Shown in pieces: positions 52,477 to 62,099 of a stretch of DNA of 64,000 bases. Source of the DNA: Streptomyces collinus Tu 365 (lineage in GTDB: Bacteria; Actinomycetota; Actinomycetes; Streptomycetales; Streptomycetaceae); contig NC_021985.1 of NCBI RefSeq assembly GCF_000444875.1, positions 5,786,170 through 5,850,169 of the forward strand, read 5' to 3'. The notes under the pieces are model-generated. The model was given only the letters and a program-made list of their open reading frames with translations. It had not been told where the DNA came from and made no database searches. Numbering within the stretch: the stretch's first letter is position 1; each line of letters starts with the position of its first letter. A program made the translations under genes and the position numbers.

Positions 52477-52688
52477 GCCCTGACCATAAACCGACGGTTC
52501 CTGTGCGGTCGTGAGGGAGATCACCGGGGTGTGGTGTCGCGCCGGCCCCTCCAGCCATTACGCTACGACTCGTAGCGAAAGCTCGTGACGGACGTACACG
52601 GGCGACGACCACGGGCGTGGGGTGGGGACCCGGCGCCGACCACATCGCTTTTTTTCGTTCACGCGCGAGTACGGGGGAGGATAGACGC

Positions 52689-53660
52689 ATGCAGCCACGG
52701 AACATGTCCATGAGCGGCGTCGTCGACCTCGCCGCGGTGAAGGCGGCCCAGGAGGCGAAGGCCAAGGCCGAGCAGACGCGCGCCGAGACCGCCCGGCAGG
52801 GCGGGGCGGGGGCCGTCTCACCGGCCGACCTCGTCATCGACGTCGACGAAGCCGGTTTCGAGCGCGATGTCCTGCAGCGCTCCGCCGAAGTACCCGTCGT
52901 CATCGACTTCTGGGCCGAGTGGTGTCAGCCCTGCAAGCAGCTGAGCCCGGTCCTGGAGCGGCTGGCCGTCGAGTACGACGGCCGCTTCCTCCTCGCCAAG
53001 ATCGACGTCGACGCCAACCAGATGCTGATGCAGCAGTTCGGCATCCAGGGGATCCCGGCCGTCTTCGCCGTCGTGGCGGGCCAGGCCCTGCCGCTCTTCC
53101 AGGGCGCCACCGGCGAGGAGCAGATCCGGCAGACCCTCGACCAGCTCGTACAGGTCGCCGAGCAGCGCTTCGGGCTGACCGGCCTGACCGTCGACCCGGA
53201 CGCCGAGCCGGGCGCCGCGCCCGCGCACGAGGTGCCGGCCGGCCCGTACGACGCCCTGCTGGAGGCCGCCGTGCAGGCCCTGGACGCGGGTGACCTCGCC
53301 GGCGCCGTCCAGGCCTACAAGAACGTACTGAACGACGACCCGGGCAACACGGAGGCCAAACTCGGTCTCGCGCAGGCCGAGTTGCTCCAGCGGGTGCAGG
53401 ACATGGACCCGCAGCGGGTGCGCAAGGACGCCGCCGAGAAGCCGGGTGACGCGGACGCCCAGATCGCCGCCGCCGACCTGGATCTGGTGGGCGGTCACGT
53501 CGAGGACGCCTTCGCGCGGCTCATCGACACCGTGCGCCGCACGGCGGGTGACGACCGGGACGCGGTGCGGCGCCGGCTGCTGGAGCTGTTCGAGGTCGTG
53601 GGCCCCGAGGACCCGCGGGTCGTGGGGGCGCGCCGGGCGCTGGCGCGGGCGCTGTTCTGA
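52689..53660 (+). CDS. Thioredoxin-TPR protein (YbbN/CnoX-like)
   Basis: 323 residues: a 50-residue Ala/Lys/Glu-rich lead, a thioredoxin domain with DFWAEWCQPCKQL (Cys79, Cys82) and the cis-Pro GIPAVFAV, then TPR-like helices (AVQALDAGDLAGAVQAYKNV, DPGNTEAKLGLAQAELL). Family members act as chaperone-like redox holdases. GGGAGGA precedes ATG 52689. A CGCTACG/CGTAGCG stem (52561-52577) and a T-run lie upstream. Confidence 0.9.
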   Translation: MQPRNMSMSGVVDLAAVKAAQEAKAKAEQTRAETARQGGAGAVSPADLVIDVDEAGFERDVLQRSAEVPVVIDFWAEWCQPCKQLSPVLERLAVEYDGRFLLAKIDVDANQMLMQQFGIQGIPAVFAVVAGQALPLFQGATGEEQIRQTLDQLVQVAEQRFGLTGLTVDPDAEPGAAPAHEVPAGPYDALLEAAVQALDAGDLAGAVQAYKNVLNDDPGNTEAKLGLAQAELLQRVQDMDPQRVRKDAAEKPGDADAQIAAADLDLVGGHVEDAFARLIDTVRRTAGDDRDAVRRRLLELFEVVGPEDPRVVGARRALARALF

Positions 53661-53722
53661 CCAGTCACTAAACGCCACGGCATGTGATGCCGGGGTGAAA
53701 CATTTGCCGACGAGGCGTCAGG

Positions 53723-53760
53723 GTGGCCGCGCTTTACCAAAACTTGGTAATCGCGGCCAC
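53723..53760 (+). terminator. Hairpin after the thioredoxin gene
   Basis: GTGGCCGCG/CGCGGCCAC (9 bp) with an inner TTACCAA/TTGGTAA stem (7 bp) and AAC loop, 62 bp past the stop codon. Confidence 0.7.
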
Positions 53761-53762
53761 TG

Positions 53763-54279
53763 TTACTCGTAGTAAACCAGAGCCGTTGATCTGTCTGGAT
53801 TCATCCAAGGATCAACGGTTTTCGTCTGCCCTCCAGGGCCACCGAGGGTGGCTTTCCGAGACCGGCGGGTCGTTGTTCGGTTATCCGGCCGTTACTAGCG
53901 AGTAACGAACCCCCTTGTGTCGGGGCCGAGAATGCACCACGATCGGCGACGCTCGGTCCATTCCCGTACCCCGGCATCCGGTCGGGTCGCGGGAGACTCT
54001 GGGTCCCCACCGGGCAGAGCCGGCGGCAGTGGCGCCGGTTCTTGGACAGGGGGGTCTTCGCCACCGGCGAAGCCTGTCCAGAAGGTTGTGCGTGATGTGT
54101 GTCAGGCGCGACCAGTGGTTGTCGCTCGGGGGTGATCGCCGGTGAGGCGGGCGCGTGTTCGCGCCTTGGCCGCGGGCGCTCTCCTTCCCGAGGACGTAGC
54201 ACTTCTCCCATCCCTGCCTGGCTGAGCCGCCGACTGGGGCGATCCGGGCCAGGAGATGTACGTCCGAGAAGGAGGAAAT
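53763..54279 (+). promoter_or_regulatory. Structured leader/regulatory region of the DUF6230 operon
   Basis: Gene-free. It holds two related palindromes, TTACTCGTAGTAA (53763-53775) and GTTACTAGCGAGTAAC (53891-53906); a terminator-like hairpin CCGTTGATC/GATCAACGG followed by TTTT (53783-53822); GCCACC/GGTGGC (53838-53852); and a long hairpin at 54039-54083 (GGACAGG/CCTGTCC plus TTCGCC/GGCGAA). I cannot place the promoter, and no known riboswitch class is evident. Confidence 0.55.
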
Positions 54280-54927
54280 ATGGAGTCCCAGGTGCGTGGC
54301 GGGACCAGATGGAAGCGGTTCGCTGTGGTCATGGTGCCCAGCGTCGCCGCTACGGCCGCGATAGGTGTCGCCCTGGCGCAGGGTGCTCTCGCCGCTTCGT
54401 TCAGCGTGTCCGGCCAGGAGTTCAAGGTCACGGCCGACACCCTCCACGGTGAGGGTTTCGCGCAGTACGGCGCGGTCGACGCCGGTTACACGCTCGACGG
54501 GAAGAAGACGGCCCACGCCGTCGCCGTCTCGTCGTTCAACGACGCCACCATCACGAACATGTGCCAGTCCGTGGTCACCCCGGACGTGCCGTTCCTCGGC
54601 AACATCACCCTCCGTCTGGAGGCCGGTGGCGCCGGGCACGACAAGGTCCAGGCCCACAACCTGTACATCGACGTCGACGACCTGAACGCCGACGCGGTGT
54701 TCAACAACATCGACATCGGTGTGGCGGCCAAGGACGCCAGCAAGGGTCCGGGCATGAAGGGGAACGGCGAGCAGGCCAACCCCTTTGGCTTCGCCCAGCA
54801 GGCCGACTCGGCCGACCTGAGCAACGTGAGGCAGACGGCGTGGGCGACCACCGCCGGCACCTTCAAGCTCAGCGGTCTCCACATGTCGCTGCACAAGGGC
54901 GACGGCAAGGGAATCGAGTGCTACTGA
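54280..54927 (+). CDS. DUF6230 secreted or membrane-anchored protein
   Basis: 215 residues. After a basic N-terminus (MESQVRGGTRWKRFAVV) comes one hydrophobic segment ending GALAASF, a signal peptide or anchor, then a beta-rich domain with VTADTLHGEGFAQYG and DVDDLNADAVFNNIDIG, and a C-terminal KGIECY. I assign it to DUF6230, found in streptomycetes and sometimes misannotated as cholesterol esterase. AAGGAGGA precedes ATG 54280. First gene of a three-gene operon. Confidence 0.8.
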   Translation: MESQVRGGTRWKRFAVVMVPSVAATAAIGVALAQGALAASFSVSGQEFKVTADTLHGEGFAQYGAVDAGYTLDGKKTAHAVAVSSFNDATITNMCQSVVTPDVPFLGNITLRLEAGGAGHDKVQAHNLYIDVDDLNADAVFNNIDIGVAAKDASKGPGMKGNGEQANPFGFAQQADSADLSNVRQTAWATTAGTFKLSGLHMSLHKGDGKGIECY

Positions 54928-55042
54928 GCACTCGGTGACGGGCGGGGGACCTACGGTGCCCCCGCCCGTTCCACCTTTCGGCCGCGTCTTCACGCGCGGC
55001 ACACATCACCACCACAGCAACGCCGCACCAGGGAGCTGTTTC

Positions 55043-55597
55043 ATGAGCGCCGAGACCCCTGCCGTCGAATCCGGCCGGTTCGACCACCGGAGGACGCAGT
55101 TCCGCGCCTGGCGGGGCACCCGTCCGTTCTGGGCCGGGCTCTACGTCCTGCTCAGCGGTCTTCCCATCATGTACTTCCCGTACTTCCACCTCCAGCTCGG
55201 TCATCTGACGCTGGCGATGGCCACCACGGCGGGGGCCGGCTCCCTGATCATCGGTGTGCTGCTCGTCGTACTGGGCGTCAGCCTCTGGTTCCAGAAGCAC
55301 GTGCGGACGTTCGCGGGTGTCGCCGCGATCCTGCTGGCGCTGGTGTCCCTCCCCGTGTCCAACTTCGGCGGCTTCATCATCGGCTTCCTGCTGGCCCTCG
55401 TCGGCGGAGCGATGGCCATCTCCTGGGCGCCGGGCCCCGCGACGCAGCCCGAGCCGCCCGCCGGGGCCGCTCCGGGCGAGGGCGCCGCCCCCGCGACGGT
55501 GCCGCTCACGAAGGCCGCCGAGGGTACGGGCGAGTCGTACGACCTGTCAGGAACGAGCCCGGCCAACGAGGCGAACGGGAGGCACAGTGCCGGCTGA
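55043..55597 (+). CDS. DUF6114 membrane protein
   Basis: 184 residues with four membrane helices (PFWAGLYVLLSGLPIMYFPY, TAGAGSLIIGVLLVVLGVSL, FAGVAAILLALVSLPVSNFG, FIIGFLLALVGGAMAISW) and a polar tail. This pattern is the DUF6114 family, which regularly accompanies DUF6230. GGGAG precedes ATG 55043. It overlaps the next gene by 11 bp. Confidence 0.82.
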   Translation: MSAETPAVESGRFDHRRTQFRAWRGTRPFWAGLYVLLSGLPIMYFPYFHLQLGHLTLAMATTAGAGSLIIGVLLVVLGVSLWFQKHVRTFAGVAAILLALVSLPVSNFGGFIIGFLLALVGGAMAISWAPGPATQPEPPAGAAPGEGAAPATVPLTKAAEGTGESYDLSGTSPANEANGRHSAG

Positions 55598-56978
55598 CGA
55601 GGTGATCCACGGGACCGATGTGGACGGGTCCCGTGCGAGATCCGGGCCCCGCCACGCGGCACCCAAGAAGCCGCTGTTCACCAGGTTCCACATGCCGGCC
55701 GGCAAGGCGATAGCCACCGTCGCGATGCCGACGGCCGTCCTCATGGGCATGGGCTTCACGTCCAGCCTGGCGCTCGCCGACAACGGCGGCACGTCCACGT
55801 CGACGTCCAACAGCCAGAAGGCGGCGGACTACAAGGACTGCGTCAAGGCGCTGGACGGCTCCAAGGACGCCTCGGCCTCGCCGACGCCCTCGCCCTCCGC
55901 GAGCGAGAGCACCGACAAGGCGACGCCGACCCCCACGGCGACCGACGGGGCCAAGGACACGCAGGACTCGGGCAAGAAGACGTCGCCGGATTCAGGTTCC
56001 GACGACAAGGCCACGCCCGAGCCGACGGCCACGTCCGGTTCCTCAGGCTCGGGTTCCGGCTCCGGGTCCGGGTCCGGGTCCGGTTCGGGCTCCGGGTCCG
56101 GTTCGGGCTCCGGCGGGGACACGGCCACGCCGGCCCCGTCCGCGTCCCAGAGCAGCGGTGGCGGCCTGCTGGACACCGTGGGCGACACCATCGGTGAGAT
56201 CCTCACCGGCGGCAAGGGCTCCGGCTCGTCCGCGAGCCCCACTCCGTCGGCGTCCGCGACCCCCTCGGCGTCCGCGTCCTCCGGGCCCACGGACACGACC
56301 GGGTCCGCCGGCAAGGGCGGCGCCACCGACACCGTCAAGGACACCCCGTCCAAGGCCGCCGAGACGGTCAAGGACACGGTGAAGGACGCGACCGGCAAGG
56401 TCTCCAAGACGGCCGGGGACGCCACCAAGGCGGCGGAGGACACCGCCAAGGCGGCCGAGTCGGCGACGCCGAGCCCGTCCGCGAGCGCCACGACGTCCCC
56501 GGCCGACTGCCCGGCGGCCACCGACGACGAGAGCGGCGTCGACAACAAGGTGCCGGTGGCGGACGACCCCTGGTACCTCAACGCCAGCTCGCTGCTGCTG
56601 AAGGGCGCCGACTACAAGGGCGTCGTCGAGGTGAAGACGGCCAACGGCACCAAGAAGAAGGTGCTCAAGTACGTCATCTCCGGCGGGACCGACATCGGTG
56701 ACCTGCACCAGACGGTGAACGACAAGCAGGCGAACAAGACGTACCACGTGCAGGCGTCCAAGGGCTCGACGTCCACCATCACCGGTGGCGACACCGTGAT
56801 GTACACCGAGAGCATCTCCGGCAACCTGTTCGGCCTGATCCCGGTGACGTTCAGCCCGGACAGCCCGCCGCCGCTGAACATCCCGCTGATCTACTTCACC
56901 AACGCCAAGGTCGTCCAGGCGGCCCAGTTCGGCGGCAACCTGCACGTTCCCGGCATGCACGTCTACACCACCGGCTGA
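55587..56978 (+). CDS. Secreted protein with low-complexity Ser/Gly/Thr region
   Basis: 463 residues. A hydrophobic segment after KPLFTRFHMPAGKAIATVAM ends GFTSSLALAD, the likely secretion signal. Then come about 90 residues of Ser/Pro/Thr, an uninterrupted Gly-Ser dipeptide run (about 56044-56115), an Ala/Lys/Asp helical region (KDTPSKAAETVKDTVKDATG) and a folded C-terminal domain from PWYLNASSLLLKGADYKGVV to HVPGMHVYTTG. GGGAGG lies four bases before GTG 55587. Likely a cell-surface partner of the two preceding genes; function unknown. Confidence 0.78.
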   Translation: MPADEVIHGTDVDGSRARSGPRHAAPKKPLFTRFHMPAGKAIATVAMPTAVLMGMGFTSSLALADNGGTSTSTSNSQKAADYKDCVKALDGSKDASASPTPSPSASESTDKATPTPTATDGAKDTQDSGKKTSPDSGSDDKATPEPTATSGSSGSGSGSGSGSGSGSGSGSGSGSGGDTATPAPSASQSSGGGLLDTVGDTIGEILTGGKGSGSSASPTPSASATPSASASSGPTDTTGSAGKGGATDTVKDTPSKAAETVKDTVKDATGKVSKTAGDATKAAEDTAKAAESATPSPSASATTSPADCPAATDDESGVDNKVPVADDPWYLNASSLLLKGADYKGVVEVKTANGTKKKVLKYVISGGTDIGDLHQTVNDKQANKTYHVQASKGSTSTITGGDTVMYTESISGNLFGLIPVTFSPDSPPPLNIPLIYFTNAKVVQAAQFGGNLHVPGMHVYTTG

Positions 56979-57011
56979 CCGGTCTCTCAGGCCCGTTCGG
57001 GAGCCGCACAG

Positions 57012-57049
57012 CACTGAGGGCGCCCCCCTTCGCGGGGGCGCCCTCAGTG
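57012..57049. terminator. Bidirectional terminator between the DUF6230 operon and pyk
   Basis: Perfect 16-bp stem CACTGAGGGCGCCCCC with its complement and a CTTCGC loop, between convergent genes. Confidence 0.9.
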
Positions 57050-57074
57050 TCGTCCAAGGCCCGTGCGGCGGGCG

Positions 57075-58502
57075 TCAGGCGCCCTGGCCGCCCACGTGGT
57101 GGACCCGGACCATGTTGGTCGTGCCGGGGACACCGGGGGGCGAGCCGGCGGTGATGATCACCGTGTCGCCGGGGTTGAAGCGGCCCAGGTTGGCCAGCTC
57201 CTGGTCCACCATGTCGACCATCTCGTCGGTGCTGTTGACGAACGGCACGACGTGCGGCTCCACGCCCCAGCTCAGGGTGAGCTGGTTGCGGGTGCCCTCG
57301 TCGGTGGTGAAGGCGAGGATCGGCTGGGCCGCCCGGTAGCGGGACAGCCGGCGGGCGGTGTCACCGGACTGGGTGAAGGCGATCAGGCCGCGGCCGCCGA
57401 GGAAGTCGGCGATCTCGCAGGCCGCGCGGGCCACCGAACCGCCCTGCGTGCGCGGCTTCTTGCCGGGCACCAGGGGCTGCAGGCCCTTGGAGAGCAGTTC
57501 CTGCTCGGCCGCGGTGACGATCTTCGACATCGTCTTGACCGTCTCGACCGGGTAGGCGCCGACCGAGGACTCGGCGGACAGCATGACCGCGTCCGCGCCG
57601 TCCAGGATCGCGTTGGCCACGTCGGAGGCCTCGGCGCGGGTCGGACGGGAGTTGGTGATCATCGACTCCATCATCTGGGTCGCCACGATCACCGGCTTGG
57701 CGTTGCGCCGGCACAGCTCGATCAGGCGCTTCTGCACCATGGGGACCTTCTCGAGCGGGTACTCGACGGCGAGGTCACCGCGGGCGACCATCACGGCGTC
57801 GAACGCCGCGACGACGTCCTCCATGTTCTCCACCGCCTGCGGCTTCTCCACCTTGGCGATGACCGGGACCCGGCGACCCTCCTCGTCCATCACGCGGTGG
57901 ACGTCGGCGACGTCCTTGGCGTCCCGGACGAAGGACAGCGCGACCATGTCGCAGCCCATGCGGAGGGCGAAGCGCAGGTCCTCGACGTCCTTGTCGGACA
58001 GCGCGGGCACGTTGACGGCCGCGCCGGGCAGGTTGATCCCCTTGTGGTCGGAGACGACACCGCCCTCGATCACGATCGTCTTCACCCGCGGGCCCTCGAC
58101 GTCCACGACCTTGAGCTCGACGTTGCCGTCGTTGATCAGGATCTGGTCGCCGCGCGAGACGTCGCCCGGCAGCCCCTTGTACGTCGTACCGCAGATGTGC
58201 TTGTCGCCCGGTACGTCCTCGGTCGTGATGACGAACTCGTCACCGCGCTCCAGCTCGACGGGACCTTCGGCGAAGGTCTCCAGGCGGATCTTCGGGCCCT
58301 GGAGGTCGGCGAGGACACCGATGGCCCGACCGGTCTCCTTGGCGGCGGCCCGGACGCGGTCGTACCGCGCCTGGTGCTCGGCGTGGGAGCCGTGGCTGAA
58401 GTTGAAACGGGCCACGTTCATGCCCGCCTCGATCATGGCGACGAGCTTTTCGTGGGAGTCGACCGCGGGGCCGAGAGTACAGACGATTTTCGAACGGCGC
58501 AT
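57075..58502 (-). CDS. pyk: Pyruvate kinase
   Basis: 475 residues; converts phosphoenolpyruvate and ADP to pyruvate and ATP. Typical segments are MRRSKIVCTLGPAVDSHEKL, ARFNFSHGSHAEH, LADLQGPKIRLE, PVIAKVEKPQAVEN (substrate-site Lys), ARGDLAVEYPLEKVP and ATQMMESMITNSRPTRAEAS. The transcript appears leaderless: TAGGAT (plus-strand 58509-58514) is six bases before the ATG and there is no ribosome site. Confidence 0.96.
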   Translation of the reverse strand: MRRSKIVCTLGPAVDSHEKLVAMIEAGMNVARFNFSHGSHAEHQARYDRVRAAAKETGRAIGVLADLQGPKIRLETFAEGPVELERGDEFVITTEDVPGDKHICGTTYKGLPGDVSRGDQILINDGNVELKVVDVEGPRVKTIVIEGGVVSDHKGINLPGAAVNVPALSDKDVEDLRFALRMGCDMVALSFVRDAKDVADVHRVMDEEGRRVPVIAKVEKPQAVENMEDVVAAFDAVMVARGDLAVEYPLEKVPMVQKRLIELCRRNAKPVIVATQMMESMITNSRPTRAEASDVANAILDGADAVMLSAESSVGAYPVETVKTMSKIVTAAEQELLSKGLQPLVPGKKPRTQGGSVARAACEIADFLGGRGLIAFTQSGDTARRLSRYRAAQPILAFTTDEGTRNQLTLSWGVEPHVVPFVNSTDEMVDMVDQELANLGRFNPGDTVIITAGSPPGVPGTTNMVRVHHVGGQGA

Positions 58503-58584
58503 GGGGCGATCCTATCGGTTTGTTTCGCTGCGGAATATTCCGTCTGGCGGAAGATACAAATGGGCGGACATGCGCTCAGCCGTG

Positions 58585-59811
58585 TTACCGCTGTGTATTG
58601 CCGGCCGTCTTTCCGACCAGCGCGTAGGTCTGCGTGGCGATCTCCAGTTCCTCGTCGGTCGGCACCACGGCGACCGCGACCCGCGCGCCCTCCGGCGAGA
58701 TCAGCCGCGGCGCGTCCCCGCGCACCGCGTTCCGCTCGCCGTCGACCGCGAGGCCCAGGCCGTCCAGGCCGCTCAGGGCCGCCTCGCGCACCGCCGCCGC
58801 GTTCTCCCCGACCCCGGCCGTGAACGCCACGGCGTCCACCCGCCCGAGCACCGCGTAATAGGCGCCGATGTACTTCCTGAGGCGGTGAATGTAAATGTCG
58901 AAGGCCAGCGCGGCCTCTTCGTCGCCCTCGTCGATCCGGCGGCGGATCTCCCGCATGTCATTGTCCCCGCACAGACCGAACAGGCCGCTCCTCTTGTTCA
59001 GAAGAGTGTCGATCTCATCCATGGACATTTTGCCAACACGCGCCAAATGGAAGATGACCGCCGGGTCCAGATCACCGGAGCGCGTCCCCATCACCAGCCC
59101 CTCCAGCGGCGTCAGCCCCATGGAGGTGTCCACGCAGCGGCCCTTCTGGACCGCGGACGCCGAGGCGCCGTTGCCCAGGTGCAGCACGATCACGTTGACC
59201 TCGGACGGGTCCTTGCCCAGCAGCCGCGCCGTCTCCCGCGACACGTACGCGTGCGAGGTGCCGTGGAAGCCGTAGCGGCGGATGCGGTGCCGGTCGGCGA
59301 TCCTCGGGTCGATCGCGTAGCGCGCCGCCGCCTCCGGCATGGTCGTGTGGAACGCCGTGTCGAACACGGCCACCTGCGGCAGGTCGGGGCGGAGCGCCCG
59401 CGCGGTGCGGATGCCGGTGAGGTTGGCCGGGTTGTGCAGCGGCGCGACCGGGATCAGCCGCTCGATCTCGGTGAGCACCGCCTCGTCGATCACGGTCGGC
59501 TCGGTGAAGAACAGGCCGCCGTGCACCACGCGGTGCCCGATCGCGGCCAGTTCCGGCGAGTCCAGGCCGACACCGTCCCGGGCCAGCTCCTCGGCGACGG
59601 CCTTGAGGGCGGCCTCGTGGTCGGCGATCGGCCCGTCCTGCTCGCGGGTCCCGCCGCCGTCGGCGCCGGTGTGCCGGAACCGGGAGGTCTGCTCGCCGAT
59701 GCGCTCGACCAGGCCCGTCGCCAGGCGGCTGCCGTCCCGCATGTCCAGCAGCTGGTACTTCACCGACGAGGAACCGGAGTTGAGGACGAGGACACGGGTG
59801 GGGTCGGTCAC
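58585..59811 (-). CDS. ackA: Acetate kinase
   Basis: 408 residues; interconverts acetyl phosphate plus ADP and acetate plus ATP. Motifs: LVLNSGSSSVKYQLL at the N-terminus, GHRVVHGG, DTAFHTTMP, YGFHGTSHAYVS, HLGNGASASA and FTAGVGENA. GTG 59811 overlaps the pta stop (GTGA), giving translational coupling of pta and ackA. Confidence 0.96.
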   Translation of the reverse strand: MTDPTRVLVLNSGSSSVKYQLLDMRDGSRLATGLVERIGEQTSRFRHTGADGGGTREQDGPIADHEAALKAVAEELARDGVGLDSPELAAIGHRVVHGGLFFTEPTVIDEAVLTEIERLIPVAPLHNPANLTGIRTARALRPDLPQVAVFDTAFHTTMPEAAARYAIDPRIADRHRIRRYGFHGTSHAYVSRETARLLGKDPSEVNVIVLHLGNGASASAVQKGRCVDTSMGLTPLEGLVMGTRSGDLDPAVIFHLARVGKMSMDEIDTLLNKRSGLFGLCGDNDMREIRRRIDEGDEEAALAFDIYIHRLRKYIGAYYAVLGRVDAVAFTAGVGENAAAVREAALSGLDGLGLAVDGERNAVRGDAPRLISPEGARVAVAVVPTDEELEIATQTYALVGKTAGNTQR

Positions 59812-61898
59812 AGCTCGGACACCTTCTCGCTGAGGTTCTGGGCCTGGATCGCCGTGATGGCGACGGTGGTGACGATGTCCTGGACGAGCGCGCCCCGGGA
59901 CAGGTCGTTGACGGGCTTGCGCAGACCCTGCAGCACCGGTCCGACGGCGATCGCGCCGGCCGAGCGCTGCACGGCCTTGTAGGTGTTGTTGCCGGTGTTC
60001 AGGTCGGGGAAGACCAGCACGCTGGCCTGCCCGGCGACCTCGGACCCGGGCAGCTTGGTGGCGGCCACGGACGGCTCCACGGCCGCGTCGTACTGGATCG
60101 GCCCCTCGGTCTTCAGGTCGGGCCGCCGCGCGCGCACCAGCTCGGTCGCCGCGCGCACCTTCTCGACGTCGGCGCCGGAGCCGGACGTGCCGGTGGAGTA
60201 CGACAGCATCGCGATCCGCGGCTCCACGCCGAACTGGGCCGCCGTGGCCGCCGACTGGACCGCGATGTCCGCGAGCTGCTCGGCGTCCGGGTCCGGGTTG
60301 ACCGCGCAGTCGCCGTAGACCAGCACCTTGTCGGCCAGGCACATGAAGAACACCGACGAGACGATCGACGAGTCCGGCCGGGTCCTGATGATCTCGAAGG
60401 CGGGCCGGATAGTGGCCGCCGTGGAGTGCACCGAGCCGGACACCATGCCGTCCGCCAGCCCCTCCTGGACCATCAGCGTGCCGAAGTAGTTGACGTCCGA
60501 GACGACGTCGTGGGCCAGCTCGACCGTGACGCCCTTGTGGGCGCGCAGCTGGGCGTACTTCTCCGCGAAGGCGTCGCGCAGTTCGGAGGTGGCCGGGTCG
60601 ATGAGCTGGGTGTCGCCGAGGTCGATGCCGAGGTCGGCGGCCTGCTTGCGGATGCGGTCCTGCGGGCCGAGCAGCGTCAGGTCGCACACCCCGCGGCGCA
60701 GCAGCACCTCGGCCGCGTGCAGCACCCGTTCCTCGGTGCCCTCCGGCAGCACCACCCGCCGCCGGTCGGAGCGCGCCTGCTCCAGCAGCTTGTGCTCGAA
60801 CATCATCGGCGTGATCCGGTCGCCGGTCGGCGCGGACACCCGGCGGGCCAGGTCCGCGGTGTCGGTGTACCCCTCGAACAGGCCGAGCGCGGTCTCCGCC
60901 TTGCGCGGGGTGGCCGCGGTCATCTTGCCCTCCATGGAGAACAGGTGCTCCGCCGTGGGGAAGCTGTTGCCGGCCACCGAGAGCACCGGGGTGCCCGGGG
61001 CCAGCCGGGCGGCCAGCGTGAGGATCTCCTCGCTCGGCACCTCGTTCAGGGTCAGCAGCACACCGGCGATCGGCGGGGTGCCCGCGCTGTGCGCCGCGAG
61101 CGAGCCGACGACCAGGTCCGCGCGGTCGCCCGGGGTCACCACCAGGCAGCCCGGGGTCAGCGCGGGCAGAAAGCTGGGCAGCATCGCCCCGCCGAACACG
61201 AAGCCCAGCGCGTCGCGGGCGAGCCCGGAGTCGTCGCCGAGCAGCACGCGGGCGCCGAGGGCCTGGGAGATCTGCGCGACCGTCGGGGCGGACAGCGCGG
61301 GCTCGTCGGGCAGCACGTAGGTCGGCACCGGCAGCCGGTCGGTGAGCCGCCGGGCGAGCTCGTCGCGGTCCTCGCGGTCCACCCGGTTGGCGACCATGGC
61401 GAGCACGTCGCAGCCGAGCCCGTCGTAGGCCCGGTAGGCGTTGCGCACCTCGGCGAGCACCGATCCGGCGGTCTGAGCGCGGCCGCCCACCACCGGGATC
61501 ACCGAGGCGCCGAACTCGTTGGCGAGCCGGGCGTTCAGGGACAGCTCGTCCGGCAGCTGGGTGGCGGCGAAGTCGGTGCCGAGGACGAGGACGACGTCGT
61601 AGTCCCGGGCCACCAGGTGGAAGCGGTCCACCAGCGTGGAGACCAGCTCGTCCGTTCCCTGTTCGGCCTGGAGCGCGGACGCCTCGTGGTAGTCCATGCC
61701 GTAGACCGTGGCGGGGTCCTGGGAGAGGCGGTAACGGGACCGCAGCAGCTCGAACATCCGGTCGGGCCGGTCGTGCACCAGGGGTCGGAACACCCCCACC
61801 CGGTCGACCTGCCGGGTCAGGAGTTCCATGACTCCCAGCTCGACGACCTGGCGGCCGTCACCGCGGTCGATCCCGGTCACGTACACGCTGCGCGTCAC
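59808..61898 (-). CDS. pta: Phosphate acetyltransferase (long form)
   Basis: 696 residues; makes acetyl phosphate from acetyl-CoA and phosphate. The N-terminal 330 residues form the BioD/DRTGG-type regulatory part (SVYVTGIDRGDGRQVVELGV) and the C-terminal part the catalytic domain (VVLPEGTEERVLHAAEVLLR, GMVSGSVHSTAATIRPAF, PDLNTGNNTYKAVQRSAGA). GTG 61898 (MTRSVYVTG) has GGAG seven bases upstream; the frame extends 31 codons further without support. Confidence 0.95.
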   Translation of the reverse strand: MTRSVYVTGIDRGDGRQVVELGVMELLTRQVDRVGVFRPLVHDRPDRMFELLRSRYRLSQDPATVYGMDYHEASALQAEQGTDELVSTLVDRFHLVARDYDVVLVLGTDFAATQLPDELSLNARLANEFGASVIPVVGGRAQTAGSVLAEVRNAYRAYDGLGCDVLAMVANRVDREDRDELARRLTDRLPVPTYVLPDEPALSAPTVAQISQALGARVLLGDDSGLARDALGFVFGGAMLPSFLPALTPGCLVVTPGDRADLVVGSLAAHSAGTPPIAGVLLTLNEVPSEEILTLAARLAPGTPVLSVAGNSFPTAEHLFSMEGKMTAATPRKAETALGLFEGYTDTADLARRVSAPTGDRITPMMFEHKLLEQARSDRRRVVLPEGTEERVLHAAEVLLRRGVCDLTLLGPQDRIRKQAADLGIDLGDTQLIDPATSELRDAFAEKYAQLRAHKGVTVELAHDVVSDVNYFGTLMVQEGLADGMVSGSVHSTAATIRPAFEIIRTRPDSSIVSSVFFMCLADKVLVYGDCAVNPDPDAEQLADIAVQSAATAAQFGVEPRIAMLSYSTGTSGSGADVEKVRAATELVRARRPDLKTEGPIQYDAAVEPSVAATKLPGSEVAGQASVLVFPDLNTGNNTYKAVQRSAGAIAVGPVLQGLRKPVNDLSRGALVQDIVTTVAITAIQAQNLSEKVSEL

Positions 61899-62099
61899 GT
61901 GTGCACTCCGATCCTCTGTCTCGTCCGGCGCGTCTGGTTCGTTCGGGGGCACAAAAATCGCCCACCAAGGTGAGCAGACCCCTCTTGACATTACCCCCGC
62001 TGCCGGTTAAGGCGCCCGTCAGGAATCCGTCGCCCTCACGGACGTGAAACAATCGACAGCGGCTCACCAGCACCGACAGCGAGCAGGAGACACAGCACG

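Noticed and set aside
54039..54083. Known riboswitch (cobalamin or c-di-AMP type)
   Set aside because: The hairpin is strong, but I could not find the conserved boxes of either class.
53801..54211. 136-codon minus-strand frame before the DUF6230 operon
   Set aside because: Composition is that of random high-GC sequence and it spans the hairpins; no start context.
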